Below, piece by piece: positions 7,850-15,769 of a stretch of DNA of 30,773 bases. Positions within the stretch are counted from its first letter, which is position 1. Each line of letters starts with the position of its first letter. The position numbers were made by a program, and so were the translations under genes. Source of the stretch: an uncultured Selenomonadaceae bacterium (lineage in GTDB: Bacteria > Bacillota > Negativicutes > Selenomonadales > Selenomonadaceae). The DNA is taken from the NCBI GenBank assembly GCA_910579115.1, contig CAJTSO010000001.1, forward strand, positions 143,229-174,001, in the 5' to 3' direction. The notes under the pieces are model-generated. The model saw only the letters and a list, made by a program, of their open reading frames with translations, was not told where the DNA came from and ran no database searches.

Positions 7850-8122
7850 TTATTTTTCACCTCCAACAATCTGCTGATTGGCAAGGTACAGCGGCGTTCC
7901 CTTTGTCTCCACCGCTTCCCACGCTTCGTCAATCTCCCCGATGGGAACAAATAGCTGTTCGATCAGCGGATATTTTTCTTTCAATGTTTCAATTACTGCC
8001 GGTTTGCCGCCGCGGAAAACCTGCCCATGAAATAATCCGGCTCTGATAATGCTTTTGCCCATATACATATACCGTTCTACCGGCGTATCGCTTGCAGCAT
8101 AAGACTTAGACTTTTTTGTCAC
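7850..8122 (-). CDS. Conserved-position small tail protein, unknown
   Basis: A 90-residue protein I do not recognise. It starts MTKKSKSYAAS and contains FRGGKPAVIETLKEKYPLIE and LFVPIGEIDEAWEAV. It overlaps the end of the preceding tail-completion gene by 17 nt and ends immediately before the sheath start codon, so it is clearly part of the tail operon. A small gene in this place occurs in Mu-like and P2-like phages (for example Mu gp38) but I see no sequence match to support a transfer of name. Confidence 0.75.
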   Translation of the reverse strand: MTKKSKSYAASDTPVERYMYMGKSIIRAGLFHGQVFRGGKPAVIETLKEKYPLIEQLFVPIGEIDEAWEAVETKGTPLYLANQQIVGGEK

Positions 8123-8594
8123 TTCCAGTTCCTCCTAAAGCATTAACAACAATTTCTCCCTCTTCCGGTAACGGCATCAAATATTCGGCCGTGATATACC
8201 CGACCCATTCCGGATAGGGTTGATCCTCCGTCGCCTCCGAGGTGAGGGGAAGTTGCAGCCGATATTTTTTGGCGATGGTTCGCTGTCTCAAAAGCGCCAG
8301 CCGCCCCATCTCCATGAAATTTATCAAATCCCGCCAGCCGGTCTCCACGTCCTCGGAATAAGTGCCGAAATAAATGCGGACCGTGACTTTGCTCCCGTCA
8401 GGCTCATCGACGCACTTCAAAAACCGGGGCACGATATGAGGATAGGGCATCTCACCGGCCGCTGTCCGCTTTTTCAAAAAGCCCGGAGACACGATCAGCG
8501 GATTGTCCTTCACCTTCTCGTCCGTCAAAAAATAAGCCGAACACGCCTCCTTCAAATACGCAGCCAGCGCGTCCAGCACCCTGGCAGGCGTCAT
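8106..8594 (-). CDS. Tail terminator/completion-like protein
   Basis: A 162-residue protein (MTPARVLDALAAYLKEACS start). It has beta-rich VTVRIYFGTYSED and a LINFMEMGRLALLRQR helix, then PYPEWVGYITAEYLMPLP. This alpha/beta layout with a measured 'FGTYSED' strand resembles tail terminator or Mu gp37-like neck proteins that cap the tail. Its place between the Z-like protein and the sheath agrees. The assignment is by fold pattern and position, not by a clear family signature. Confidence 0.62.
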   Translation of the reverse strand: MTPARVLDALAAYLKEACSAYFLTDEKVKDNPLIVSPGFLKKRTAAGEMPYPHIVPRFLKCVDEPDGSKVTVRIYFGTYSEDVETGWRDLINFMEMGRLALLRQRTIAKKYRLQLPLTSEATEDQPYPEWVGYITAEYLMPLPEEGEIVVNALGGTGSDKKV

Positions 8595-9160
8595 TTCGTC
8601 ACCCCATTCAGGATTGCATTCACCTCATGGGTAAAGCGCTCATTCAAGATCTTTGAGGCCCGCTCCCCGATGAATGCGGAAACGGTCGGGCTCCCCAGCA
8701 TCTGCGGCACGGAGGGGCCGTAATTCTGCTGTATGGGCAAGCTCCTGTTCCCCTGCGTCCGGTGGAAAATGCCTGTATGACCGCTTTTCGTCCGGGCAAC
8801 GAAAGCGTCCCGTATCGGCCCGCCCCCGTCCTTCCTCACCTGCACAAAGACCGGATTTTTCGGCCGGCGCTTTGGCGGACTCTTGGGCTTGATGTTGAAA
8901 TAAGACAGCGCCATAACCGGGCCCCGGGACACGAGTTTCACGCTGAGGTTGGAGGCGGTTGCCCGGGAAACTTTGTTCCAGGCTTTATTTACCCGGGCCC
9001 GCTTTATGGTGTAGGTCTTTTTCACCTGCTCCCAGGCTTCGGCTTTAGCTGCCGCAGCCGCCCGGTTGATGGCCCTTGCCGCCGCCCTGGGAACGGCTTT
9101 CGGCATACCGGCCAGGAGCTTTTGAGCCTCCGCCATTCCCTTCTCATCGATCGTAATCAT
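8591..9160 (-). CDS. Z: Minor tail protein Z family
   Basis: A 189-residue protein of the prophage minor tail Z type (lambda gpZ-like neck/tail completion). The N-terminus reads AQKLLAGMPKAVPRAAARAINRAAAAAKAEA, followed by a basic VKKTYTIKRARVNKAW block, a KPPKR-rich stretch, and a VARTKSGHTGIFHRT strand. It overlaps the next gene by 4 nt. The very basic, alanine-rich N-terminal helix is usual for this family. Confidence 0.82.
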   Translation of the reverse strand: MITIDEKGMAEAQKLLAGMPKAVPRAAARAINRAAAAAKAEAWEQVKKTYTIKRARVNKAWNKVSRATASNLSVKLVSRGPVMALSYFNIKPKSPPKRRPKNPVFVQVRKDGGGPIRDAFVARTKSGHTGIFHRTQGNRSLPIQQNYGPSVPQMLGSPTVSAFIGERASKILNERFTHEVNAILNGVTK

Positions 9161-9164
9161 AAAG

Positions 9165-9488
9165 TCACCCCCGGTTCGCCGTCAGCTCAATGGTCAGAAT
9201 TCCCATATCATCGGTGCAGTTTTCCACGGTAAACAGCTGGCCGTCCAGGGAAAAAATCTCATCTCTTACCGGGACTTCCGGCAGATATTCCTTCTTCACA
9301 TGGACGGCAACTGCCAACCTGTAGACGTCATCATAGACAGCGCCCCGCAAGAACTTTCGCTCTCCGGTGAGCTCCCCCTGAACGATCGCCTTACAGATCG
9401 TGCCGTTCAGGTCATGCTCCCCGGCAAAATCATCCCCATTCATAAAGACGATCTCGTTGTCGGCGGCGACTTGCTCCCGGAAACTCAT
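9165..9488 (-). CDS. Head-tail connector/attachment protein
   Basis: A 107-residue protein with MSFREQVAADNEIVFMNGDDFAGEH at the N-terminus, the form seen in lambda gpFII-like head-tail adaptors (also labelled ATP-binding sugar transporter-like). The rest is a small beta-barrel (PVRDEIFSLDGQLFTVENC). Such proteins form the interface between the portal/neck and the tail. The order decoration protein, connector, Z, terminator is as in lambda-type head modules. The 4-nt overlap with the upstream gene suggests coupling. Confidence 0.72.
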   Translation of the reverse strand: MSFREQVAADNEIVFMNGDDFAGEHDLNGTICKAIVQGELTGERKFLRGAVYDDVYRLAVAVHVKKEYLPEVPVRDEIFSLDGQLFTVENCTDDMGILTIELTANRG

Positions 9489-9835
9489 GCCGTAGCCGCC
9501 GGCGCGCAGACAAAGCCCAGCTTCACCCGCACCGACGCTCCCGCTGACGCCTTGGCCGCCACGGCGATACCCGCCGGCACACCTTTCCCGTCCTTGTCGA
9601 TATTGCCGTTGTCCGCATTCCAGAATACAGCGTCCCCGACGTTGATTGCGAGACCGGCCGCCGCCGGCAACTCATAAACACCGGTCAGCGACACCGTGCC
9701 GGCCGCCCCTGCCGCAATCGGTTCCAGCGCCACGCCGATGCAGGATGTCAGCGGCACAATCTCCATGTATTCCACGGCATTTGCCGCCGTGTAATCAATA
9801 TTCTCACCCTGCTGGATGAATACAGCTTTTGCCAT
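9485..9835 (-). CDS. Capsid decoration protein, DUF2190 family
   Basis: A small protein (116 aa from MAKAVFIQQGENIDYT) matching DUF2190, a family of trimeric capsid-stabilising proteins next to HK97-type capsid genes. Supporting segments are AVEYMEIVPLTSCIGVAL, LTGVYELPAAAG, INVGDAVFWNADNG and the glycine/alanine-rich C-terminus. I chose the second ATG (9833-9835): the first, at 9844, lies almost on top of the GGAGG site, whereas the second has normal spacing of about 9 nt. Confidence 0.85.
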   Translation of the reverse strand: MAKAVFIQQGENIDYTAANAVEYMEIVPLTSCIGVALEPIAAGAAGTVSLTGVYELPAAAGLAINVGDAVFWNADNGNIDKDGKGVPAGIAVAAKASAGASVRVKLGFVCAPAATA

Positions 9836-9850
9836 CGTTCTCATTCCTCC

Positions 9851-11797
9851 TTACTTTCCCGTGGACTTCAGGAGCCCGCGATAATCGATCAGGTTCACGC
9901 CAAAATCAAGATAGATCCGCCACTTGATGCCCAGGGTGTCAAACTGGACCGCGCTCTCCATGGTGGGCTGCTCCCTGCCGTTCAGATACGTCACTTCAAC
10001 GCAGGGCAGGATGCCAGGCGCGGCAGCCAGATACCAGGCGTCAGTATCCGCCAGTTCAGGGTCAGACACCACAGTCAGACGGTTTGCAAAAGGATTCGGG
10101 GTCGCGTTGGCCTTCGTGGGATCTACCACGGAGGAAATGAGCTGGGCCGCCGTGACCTCCAGCTCCGGGGGCACGATCAGGAAAGCGGGCTGCACGTTCA
10201 GGGTTTCCCTGCCGCCGATATTCTTCTGCCGCGCCATCTTCGCCTTGGCCGCCCCGAGACTGGCCACGCTGATTACGCCGCTGGCCAGGTTGCCGTGATT
10301 GTTGTGGAAAAGCGCTGCGCCTTCAATGGTCGGATTCTTCGTGAGGATCTCATAGACCAGCTTGTTGATACCCCGCCGGGCCGCCGCGCCGTACAAAGCC
10401 GGAATACGGGAAAGGGCCCCCATGTCGTCGTTGATAATCGCCTTGCGGGTGATGGAGAAGGAACGTCCATAGGTGGCTACGGCGGTTTTTACGGCCCCTT
10501 CGGTAACTTCCGCGTGCTGGAATTCGCCGGACTCGGTCATCTTCACCAGCTCATCGGCTTCGCTGAGCCGGTAGCGGGTGGATTCCTTGAAGTCGGTGTT
10601 GGCGCCCCGGGCCGTCCAAAGCTGAAAGGTAGTGGGCGCCGTCTGATAGGACCGGGCCATGGATTTATGGGCCACGTTGGACAAAATGCCGGGGAAAGCG
10701 CCGGCGCCGGTCATGGCCGCCCGGACAAGCTCCTCGTCCTGCATACCGTTTACGCCGGACATACCGTCCCGCTCCAGACATTCCGCCGCAATGCGCAAAA
10801 GGGACTTACCCCGGAAATTCTCCGCCCCTGCCGCCGGTTTTTCCACATCGATACCAGCCCGCAGCGCCAGCCCATCCGCCGCCGCTGCCCGGAATTTCTC
10901 TCCTTCATCGGCAACCACGGTCACCTGTACCGGCCGGCGCTTCGCCGCCAGCTGTTCCAATACCGCCGCCCGGGCCTCGTCTACCGTCCGGCCGTCCGCG
11001 ATGTATGCATCCGGCGAAAGGTCAAAGCTCCGGCACATGGCCGAAATCTCCCCCACCCGGGACCGCTCCTCTTTAACGGCCCGCTGCTGTGCCTCGGCCA
11101 CCGCCGCCTGCCGCGCCTCCCCGTCCAGCCTCGGAGCCGCCGCCATTTCTTCGGCGCGCAGCTCCCCGGTATCCTGTTTTTTGTTTTCTTCAGCCATTTC
11201 AAAACCTCCAATTTCTCCCGATTCTTCGGGGTTCTCACTTCTGCCTGCGCCGATGGCGGCGGCAATACTTTCCAAAATCGCAACGGTTTCCGGATAAGTC
11301 TCGCTTCTGCCTACACCGACAGACGCATCGGCAGGAACGGACACGATGCTGATTTCGTAAGCCGTCCATTTTGTGGCAATCTCCACCGGTCCCTGGAACC
11401 GCCCATTGGCGGACATTGCCCCTTCCCTGACACTTTCCCGGGCATCGATACGGTACCCGATGGAAACGCCCTTCAGACTGCCGCCCGTGACCTTCCGATA
11501 GATAGTCTCGGAGGCTTCGTCCTCATCGAAACGCACTTTTGCAACGCCCCGCCGCCCTGCCGTATCAATCTCAGCGGACAAAATGCGCCCGATGGGCTGG
11601 TTCGGGTCATGATTGAAAAGCAGCGTGCCAATGTCCAAAAGCCGGGAAAGATCCGCCGCGCCAGCGTCATGGCTCAGGATCTCCGTCCCAAACCAACGCC
11701 GGCAGGGTTCCTCACTGGAAAAGGACAGCTCAACGACCCGCTCTTCCCCTTCTTTAGCTTCCCGCCGGACAAAGCCGCCGGCTATATCCCGGATCAG
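9851..11797 (-). CDS. Prohead protease - HK97 major capsid protein fusion
   Basis: A single ORF joins a serine prohead protease (S78-type) to an HK97-fold capsid protein. The protease part shows the likely triad: His in LLFNHDPNQPIGR, Ser in LKGVSIGYRID, and the acidic site in YEISIVSVPAD. A delta-like helical linker follows (rich in EEMAAAPRLDGEARQ), then the coat domain (SMARSYQTAPTTFQLWT; RGINKLVYEILT; LDFGVNLIDYRGLL). No ATG/GTG/TTG lies before TTG 11638, yet protease-like sequence (WFGTEILSHD, RRW) is in frame upstream to about 11806. I therefore use an in-frame CTG at 11795-11797 behind AGGGGA; the real start is uncertain. Confidence 0.82.
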   Translation of the reverse strand: MIRDIAGGFVRREAKEGEERVVELSFSSEEPCRRWFGTEILSHDAGAADLSRLLDIGTLLFNHDPNQPIGRILSAEIDTAGRRGVAKVRFDEDEASETIYRKVTGGSLKGVSIGYRIDARESVREGAMSANGRFQGPVEIATKWTAYEISIVSVPADASVGVGRSETYPETVAILESIAAAIGAGRSENPEESGEIGGFEMAEENKKQDTGELRAEEMAAAPRLDGEARQAAVAEAQQRAVKEERSRVGEISAMCRSFDLSPDAYIADGRTVDEARAAVLEQLAAKRRPVQVTVVADEGEKFRAAAADGLALRAGIDVEKPAAGAENFRGKSLLRIAAECLERDGMSGVNGMQDEELVRAAMTGAGAFPGILSNVAHKSMARSYQTAPTTFQLWTARGANTDFKESTRYRLSEADELVKMTESGEFQHAEVTEGAVKTAVATYGRSFSITRKAIINDDMGALSRIPALYGAAARRGINKLVYEILTKNPTIEGAALFHNNHGNLASGVISVASLGAAKAKMARQKNIGGRETLNVQPAFLIVPPELEVTAAQLISSVVDPTKANATPNPFANRLTVVSDPELADTDAWYLAAAPGILPCVEVTYLNGREQPTMESAVQFDTLGIKWRIYLDFGVNLIDYRGLLKSTGK

Positions 11798-11801
11798 CTT
11801 T

Positions 11802-13328
11802 TCATTCCCCTGTGCCTTCTGCTTCGTTTTCCTCGTCCTCCTTCATCTGTATTTTTTCGTGATTACTTTGGGCGGCCCGCACGTTAGCCGGGGTATGTAT
11901 GGGCAGAACCAGTCCCATGCGCTCCGCCTCCTCCTTCTCCAGGGCCATCTGGGCCAGCTGCTCCCGCCAGTCATAGCCCCGCCCGGCGCACCACTGTGAC
12001 ATTGTCATGCCGCCGTTTTGCAATGCTAGAATATCGGCCGCCGCCTCCTTTTGAGGATCTATCCAGCTCCAGCCCGGGGTGATCCAGTCGGCCCGGACAT
12101 ATTTTGCCCGGTTCTGGAAATAGTCGGGAATATGGAGCTGCCCGGCGGCCACCGCCGCATCCAGGAAAGCCTCATAGACCGCCTGACAAAGATGGGATGC
12201 CAAAAACTCCTGCATAGGCTCAAAGGTCTTGCGGTCTTCAAGCATTCCCTGCCGCGCCGCCGAAAAGCTGGACTTTTGAAAATCCCGGCTGGCCACTTCA
12301 TAGGACAGCCCAAGCCCGGCCCCCGCCAGGCGCTGCTGGGTGCTGATAAACTGGCTGGCATTCGCCGTGGAGCGGGTGGGATTTGCCGTCTCGATGTCCT
12401 CTCCCGGCTCCAGGTAAGTGATCATCCCCGGGCGAACGCTTTTCAGGAGCTTGCCTTCACTGTCCCGCTTGCTTACCCGCCCGATATTTCCCGGCCCGCC
12501 TGTGTTCGTCTTGATGAAAATCGAGAAACAGGCCGCCACCTTTGCCGCCACCGTCTCCGCGTCAAGATAATCCTGGGTATCCTTGATGCGCTTTACGATA
12601 GGCGCCAGATAGGAAATGCCGCGGATCTGATCCGGCTGGGTCCGCTGCCAGAGGTGAATTATATCCTCCGCCAGGATTCGGTCCGGCTCAAAGGTAATGT
12701 ACCCGTCCGGGCTTTTCCTTTCGATCCAGTAGGCCAGCGGGCGCAAAAATTCATCCAGCTCCACTCCGCTGCGGATAACGTTATTTGTCCCCGGCGCGTA
12801 CAGGAGATACTGGCTCAAAAGGTCGGACTTGATTACCTGCAGCTTCAGCGGGATTTTCGCCCGGGGATCTATGACCTTCTTGACAAAGATTTCTCCGTCG
12901 TAAATCTGCCGCCGCAGCAGCATTGACTCCAGCTCATAAAAAGATTGCTGGCCGGTAATATCGCAGTTGCCTGCTTTCGTCCACTCGGCCCAAAGGGCCT
13001 CGATTTCCTGATTCAGCGTTTCGCTGGAAGTCCGGGCCTGGGGCTTGATGCCGGTGCCCACCACATTCCGCACGATGCCGCCTACCGCCGCATTGGCAAT
13101 GTCGCTGTTTCGCTCTAAATACCTGGCCCGGGCCTTGATAAGGTCCCGCTGGGGCTTGTCCGCATTCTCTGCGTCCTCATTGATGGGCGTCCAGTCATCG
13201 TTAAACCGGTTGACCTCCCCCGCCTCGTAAGAGCGCAGAAGATTCCGGTAGGCCGCCCGCTCCAGCGCCCACTTGGGCGAGAACAGAGCGATGGCCCGTT
13301 CCGTCAGCGTCAGTTTGTTCCCCCTCAT
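11802..13328 (-). CDS. B: Portal protein, lambda gpB family
   Basis: A 508-residue portal that forms the dodecameric DNA channel. Lambda-family marks are the N-terminal RAAYRNLLRSYEAGEVNRF, LIKARARYLERNSDIANAAVGGIVRNVVGTGI, IIHLWQRTQPDQIRGISYL and LGLSYEVASRDFQKSSFSAARQG, then the WCAGRGYDWREQLAQ helix. The C-terminus is a charged tail ending EGTGE. Its 3' end lies just upstream of the protease frame, which is +1 relative to it. It overlaps gpW by 4 nt. Confidence 0.93.
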   Translation of the reverse strand: MRGNKLTLTERAIALFSPKWALERAAYRNLLRSYEAGEVNRFNDDWTPINEDAENADKPQRDLIKARARYLERNSDIANAAVGGIVRNVVGTGIKPQARTSSETLNQEIEALWAEWTKAGNCDITGQQSFYELESMLLRRQIYDGEIFVKKVIDPRAKIPLKLQVIKSDLLSQYLLYAPGTNNVIRSGVELDEFLRPLAYWIERKSPDGYITFEPDRILAEDIIHLWQRTQPDQIRGISYLAPIVKRIKDTQDYLDAETVAAKVAACFSIFIKTNTGGPGNIGRVSKRDSEGKLLKSVRPGMITYLEPGEDIETANPTRSTANASQFISTQQRLAGAGLGLSYEVASRDFQKSSFSAARQGMLEDRKTFEPMQEFLASHLCQAVYEAFLDAAVAAGQLHIPDYFQNRAKYVRADWITPGWSWIDPQKEAAADILALQNGGMTMSQWCAGRGYDWREQLAQMALEKEEAERMGLVLPIHTPANVRAAQSNHEKIQMKEDEENEAEGTGE

Positions 13329-13528
13329 AAGCGGCCGGTGTTGGCATAGAGGATATTATCGCCGTCCCGCCGGGCAATCGCGGCCTTCAGACTCGATTCC
13401 CGGGCGTAAAGCGTCCCAAGATTCGCTTTTGTCAGACTGCGATCCCCAATCTTATACTCCTGGGCCCCGCTCTCAATGGCGGCGATCGCCGCCTGGACTC
13501 TTTCAAGCTGTACTTCCAATGTCTCCAT
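13325..13528 (-). CDS. W: Head-tail joining protein gpW-like
   Basis: A 67-residue protein starting METLEVQLERVQAAIAAIES, with KIGDRSLTKANLGTLYARE in the middle. This matches the gpW/head-tail joining family of lambda-type phages, which closes the portal after packaging. AAAGGAGGTGACACG precedes the ATG. It overlaps the portal gene by 4 nt. Immediately upstream are a terminator-like hairpin and the plus-strand toxin locus, so its promoter or read-through source is unclear. Confidence 0.85.
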   Translation of the reverse strand: METLEVQLERVQAAIAAIESGAQEYKIGDRSLTKANLGTLYARESSLKAAIARRDGDNILYANTGRL

Positions 13529-13556
13529 CGTGTCACCTCCTTTCAAAAACAGGCAT

Positions 13557-13592
13557 AAGAAAAGCGCCTTGCTTTCGCTTGGCGCTTTTCTT
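13557..13592. terminator. Perfect 12-bp hairpin between gpW and the toxin locus
   Basis: AAGAAAAGCGCC (13557-13568) pairs fully with GGCGCTTTTCTT (13581-13592). With A and T tracts on both flanks it can work as a terminator in either direction. It would insulate the toxin locus from the head genes or weaken transcription into gpW. Confidence 0.65.
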
Positions 13593-13611
13593 GCTATTCT
13601 GTGTGTAAAAC

Positions 13612-13640
13612 TATTCATCCGTTAGCATATATGGTATACT
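13612..13640 (+). promoter_or_regulatory. Toxin promoter (extended -10)
   Basis: TATACT at 13635-13640 with a TGG extension just before it; the -35 at 13612-13617 (TATTCA) is weak, which is common when an extended -10 is present. The predicted start near 13647 leaves a 5' leader of about 40 nt. Confidence 0.6.
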
Positions 13641-13677
13641 AACCTCGTTGTCACACCCAATCCAGCAACGGAAATGG

Positions 13678-13710
13678 GGTGTATCATTTGGAGATAATCA
13701 TTTCATTCCT
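13678..13710 (+). repeat. Direct repeat copy 1 (over the toxin start)
   Basis: Thirty-three nt covering the Shine-Dalgarno region, start codon and first codons of the toxin. It matches 13851-13880 except for three substitutions and a three-base gap; the shared core is ATCATTTC followed by (A/T)TTCCT. Confidence 0.8.
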
Positions 13711-13783
13711 TGTTTCTGTCGCAGCAGGTGTAGCCGCTTACTACATTTGCAAATGGCTAGACGGAAGCGAAAGTGACAACTAG
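13688..13783 (+). CDS. Putative Fst-like type I toxin, small membrane peptide
   Basis: A 31-residue peptide from TTG (34 residues if the in-frame GTG at 13679 is used). It has one hydrophobic helix, IIISFLVSVAAGVAAYYIC, then KWLDG and a charged tail SESDN. Size, single helix and charged C-terminal end resemble Fst/TxpA-type membrane toxins, though I see no direct sequence family match. It lies on the plus strand between terL and gpW, with its own promoter, a leader hairpin (ACACCC 13653-13658 with GGGTGT 13677-13682) that covers the ribosome site, and a convergent antisense RNA. The layout parallels the par locus of plasmid pAD1. Toxicity is inferred. Confidence 0.65.
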   Translation: MEIIISFLVSVAAGVAAYYICKWLDGSESDN

Positions 13784-13812
13784 CCTAAAAGCCTAAGCCA
13801 CTTTACGGCATA

Positions 13813-13846
13813 GAAAACCCCGGGGGCCGCCACCCTCGGGGTTTTC
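13813..13846. terminator. Shared bidirectional terminator of toxin and antisense RNA
   Basis: GAAAACCCCG (13813-13822) pairs with CGGGGTTTTC (13837-13846), with further pairing of GGG and CCC inside. A and T tracts on both sides make it competent in both directions, so the toxin mRNA and the antisense RNA would end here and share complementary 3' hairpins. Confidence 0.82.
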
Positions 13847-13850
13847 GCTT

Positions 13851-13880
13851 GGTGTACCATCTGGAAATCATTTCTTTCCT
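13851..13880 (+). repeat. Direct repeat copy 2 (in the antisense gene)
   Basis: Thirty nt starting GGTGTACCATCTGGA, the partner of 13678-13710. Being just downstream of the shared terminator it is transcribed only in the antisense direction. Confidence 0.8.
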
Positions 13881-13890
13881 GTCCGCCCCT

Positions 13891-13919
13891 AATATAACAC
13901 ATGCTTTACCTAAACGCAA
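13891..13919 (-). promoter_or_regulatory. Antisense RNA promoter
   Basis: On the minus strand TTGCGT (13919-13914) and TATATT (13896-13891) are exactly 17 nt apart. It points toward the toxin gene and lies just downstream of terL. Confidence 0.68.
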
Positions 13920-13945
13920 GAAATTCATTTGTATAAACTTCCTGT

Positions 13946-15769
13946 TTACAGCCAATTCTCCCCGACGCCGCCAAGCCAGCCCTTTTCCTTTTCCGCCGGC
14001 TTCGGCGCCGGCTTGCTCTCCGGCTCTATCAGGTAGCGCACCCCAAGGATCTCCGCCGCCAGGATGTTGTTCGTCTCGGTGTCCAGGTAATGATTCCGGG
14101 CATGGCTGGTGACCTTCTCCCACACCCGGGAGACGCGGCCCTTCTTGTCCTTCTTCTCCACCCGCTGCTCGGCGCAGACCTGATCGCAATATTCCTGCTC
14201 TATATCCCGGCAGACGTTCCAGCTTCCCGGCGCTCCGGCGTCCACATGAAGCCGCCCGGCGATATAGTCCTTCAGCTGGTTCGGGTCGAAGAGGTACAGC
14301 CGGAGGCCGTACCCGGTTCCCTTGTCCAGCACCGTCACGGAATATCTTGATTTCAGCGCCGTGGAGCTGCCCTTGCTGGGGATTGCCACATCCATATGTT
14401 CGGCGCAGAACTGATAAACCTCGTCCGTATTGTAGCCGGAGTCTATGCAGGCCAGGTTCACCATGCGGATCTCTCCGTTGGTGTCAGCGTAGTTCCGGTT
14501 GATGACCGCCTCCACATCCGCCCAGGTCTCTGCCCGGCCGTAATCCACCAGCCAGCTGGTCATGTGCGGGCCCCAGGCCCGGACTGAATACCAGAAATGA
14601 TCAAGCTGCACGTCCACGCCGCAGGTCAGAAGCTGGGCCGCCGCCGGCATGGCGCCCCGCTCATAGGGAAGCTGTTTTGTCCTGATGACGTCCGACCGCA
14701 GCCGGTTCGCCTTGTCCTCCCAGGGTTCCGCCAGCCAGGAGTTTATAAAGTTCATCAGCTTTTCCGGAAAATCCTTTGATTCTAAAAATTTTCGCGCAAT
14801 GTCCCCAAAGGAAAGCCAGGGCGAATAAAAGGACGAAAGGTGAAAAGCGACTTTCCGGGGGCGGCCCTTCGGCTCATTCACGGCCCGCCATTGACCGTCC
14901 CGGAGCATCTGCATTTTCTGCCGGTCGTCGATGGTCTGCCCGCAATGCCCGCAGAGATATTCGGCGGAGCACCCCGCTTCCTCGGCGGTGGCCTCCTGGG
15001 GCCAGTGGAGATTTTTCAGGCTGAAGATCTGATATTCGCCGCAATGGGGACAGGGGACAAAATACTGATACCGCGCTTCCGCCGTCTCCCAGCCCTGCCA
15101 GATGTTCCCGGTTTTCAGCGTCGGCGATGAGACTTTAACGATCTTTCGGTTGTAAAAGGTCTTTGTGCGCTCCTCGGCCAGCTCCAACGGGCCCGCCTCG
15201 CCGCCCGTCCACTTCGGGAACTTGTCGATCTCATCGAAAAACACATAGCGGACCGGACGGCTGGAAAGATTCGACGGGCTGTTTGCCCCCACCAGGGCGA
15301 TATACATATCCGTAAATTGCAATTCCAGCCGCTGACTGCGCTCATCGTCGAATTTCTGCCGGAGGGGCTCCGACAGCTGGATCATCGGCTGAATGCGGTT
15401 TTGACTGGTAAATTCCGCCAGCTTGTCCGTCGGATAAACAATCAGCATCGGCCCCGGGTCCTGGTCGATGGCGTAAGCCATCATGTTCTGCTCCATGACG
15501 GTTTTGCCCAGCTGCGTCCCCGCAATGAAGGTGATGTCCTTGATGTGCAGGTCGTTGAAACAGTCCATCGGAAATTTCAGGTATGGCGTCAGGGACGTAT
15601 GCCACCGCCCCGGCGCCGCGCTGTCCTTTGGTGAAAGTATGCGGAACTTGTCCGCCCACTCCGATACGGTGATGTTTTCCGGCGGCTTCAGCACCTTCAG
15701 GGCAGACATGATCCAGGGACTATAGGGCGCGCTTCTTTTTGGCTTTTCCCTTTCCCGTGTAACGTCCAT
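13946..15769 (-). CDS. terL: Terminase large subunit, lambda gpA family
   Basis: A 607-residue packaging motor. The ATPase half has Walker A GTQLGKT (residues 84-90) and Walker B VFFDEID (175-181). A zinc-finger-like CPHCGEY...CGHCG insert lies near residues 237-274, as in GpA-type terminases. The nuclease half contains CGVDVQLDHFWYSVRAWG and LACIDSGYNTDEVYQFC, carrying the acidic residues for metal binding. It overlaps terS by 50 nt; an alternative ATG at 15709 would remove the overlap but has no better ribosome site. GpA-type terminases usually cut at cos sites. Confidence 0.94.
   Translation of the reverse strand: MDVTREREKPKRSAPYSPWIMSALKVLKPPENITVSEWADKFRILSPKDSAAPGRWHTSLTPYLKFPMDCFNDLHIKDITFIAGTQLGKTVMEQNMMAYAIDQDPGPMLIVYPTDKLAEFTSQNRIQPMIQLSEPLRQKFDDERSQRLELQFTDMYIALVGANSPSNLSSRPVRYVFFDEIDKFPKWTGGEAGPLELAEERTKTFYNRKIVKVSSPTLKTGNIWQGWETAEARYQYFVPCPHCGEYQIFSLKNLHWPQEATAEEAGCSAEYLCGHCGQTIDDRQKMQMLRDGQWRAVNEPKGRPRKVAFHLSSFYSPWLSFGDIARKFLESKDFPEKLMNFINSWLAEPWEDKANRLRSDVIRTKQLPYERGAMPAAAQLLTCGVDVQLDHFWYSVRAWGPHMTSWLVDYGRAETWADVEAVINRNYADTNGEIRMVNLACIDSGYNTDEVYQFCAEHMDVAIPSKGSSTALKSRYSVTVLDKGTGYGLRLYLFDPNQLKDYIAGRLHVDAGAPGSWNVCRDIEQEYCDQVCAEQRVEKKDKKGRVSRVWEKVTSHARNHYLDTETNNILAAEILGVRYLIEPESKPAPKPAEKEKGWLGGVGENWL

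Larger units (their letters stand above)
13813..13884 (-). ncRNA. Candidate antisense antitoxin RNA (RNAII-like)
   Basis: A predicted RNA of about 70 nt, from a start near 13884 to the shared terminator. It carries the complement of direct repeat copy 2, and therefore near-complement of the toxin translation start, plus the terminator hairpin complementary to the 3' end of the toxin mRNA. Both contact regions, their order and the RNA length parallel RNAII of the pAD1 par system. It is predicted only from promoter, repeat and terminator. Confidence 0.6.

Noticed and set aside
10295..11887. A 530-codon plus-strand reading frame opposite the capsid gene
   Set aside because: Low-complexity Arg/Pro/Gly-rich product, no ribosome site, wholly antisense to the protease-capsid fusion; a by-product of high GC at third positions. 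The same holds for plus-strand readings at 2119-2790, 6932-7954, 8762-9232, 12051-12926 and 16577-17530.
13803..14189. A 128-codon minus-strand ORF ending across the toxin terminator
   Set aside because: It is a shifted frame of terL that runs on through the antisense RNA promoter; no start signal and no family.
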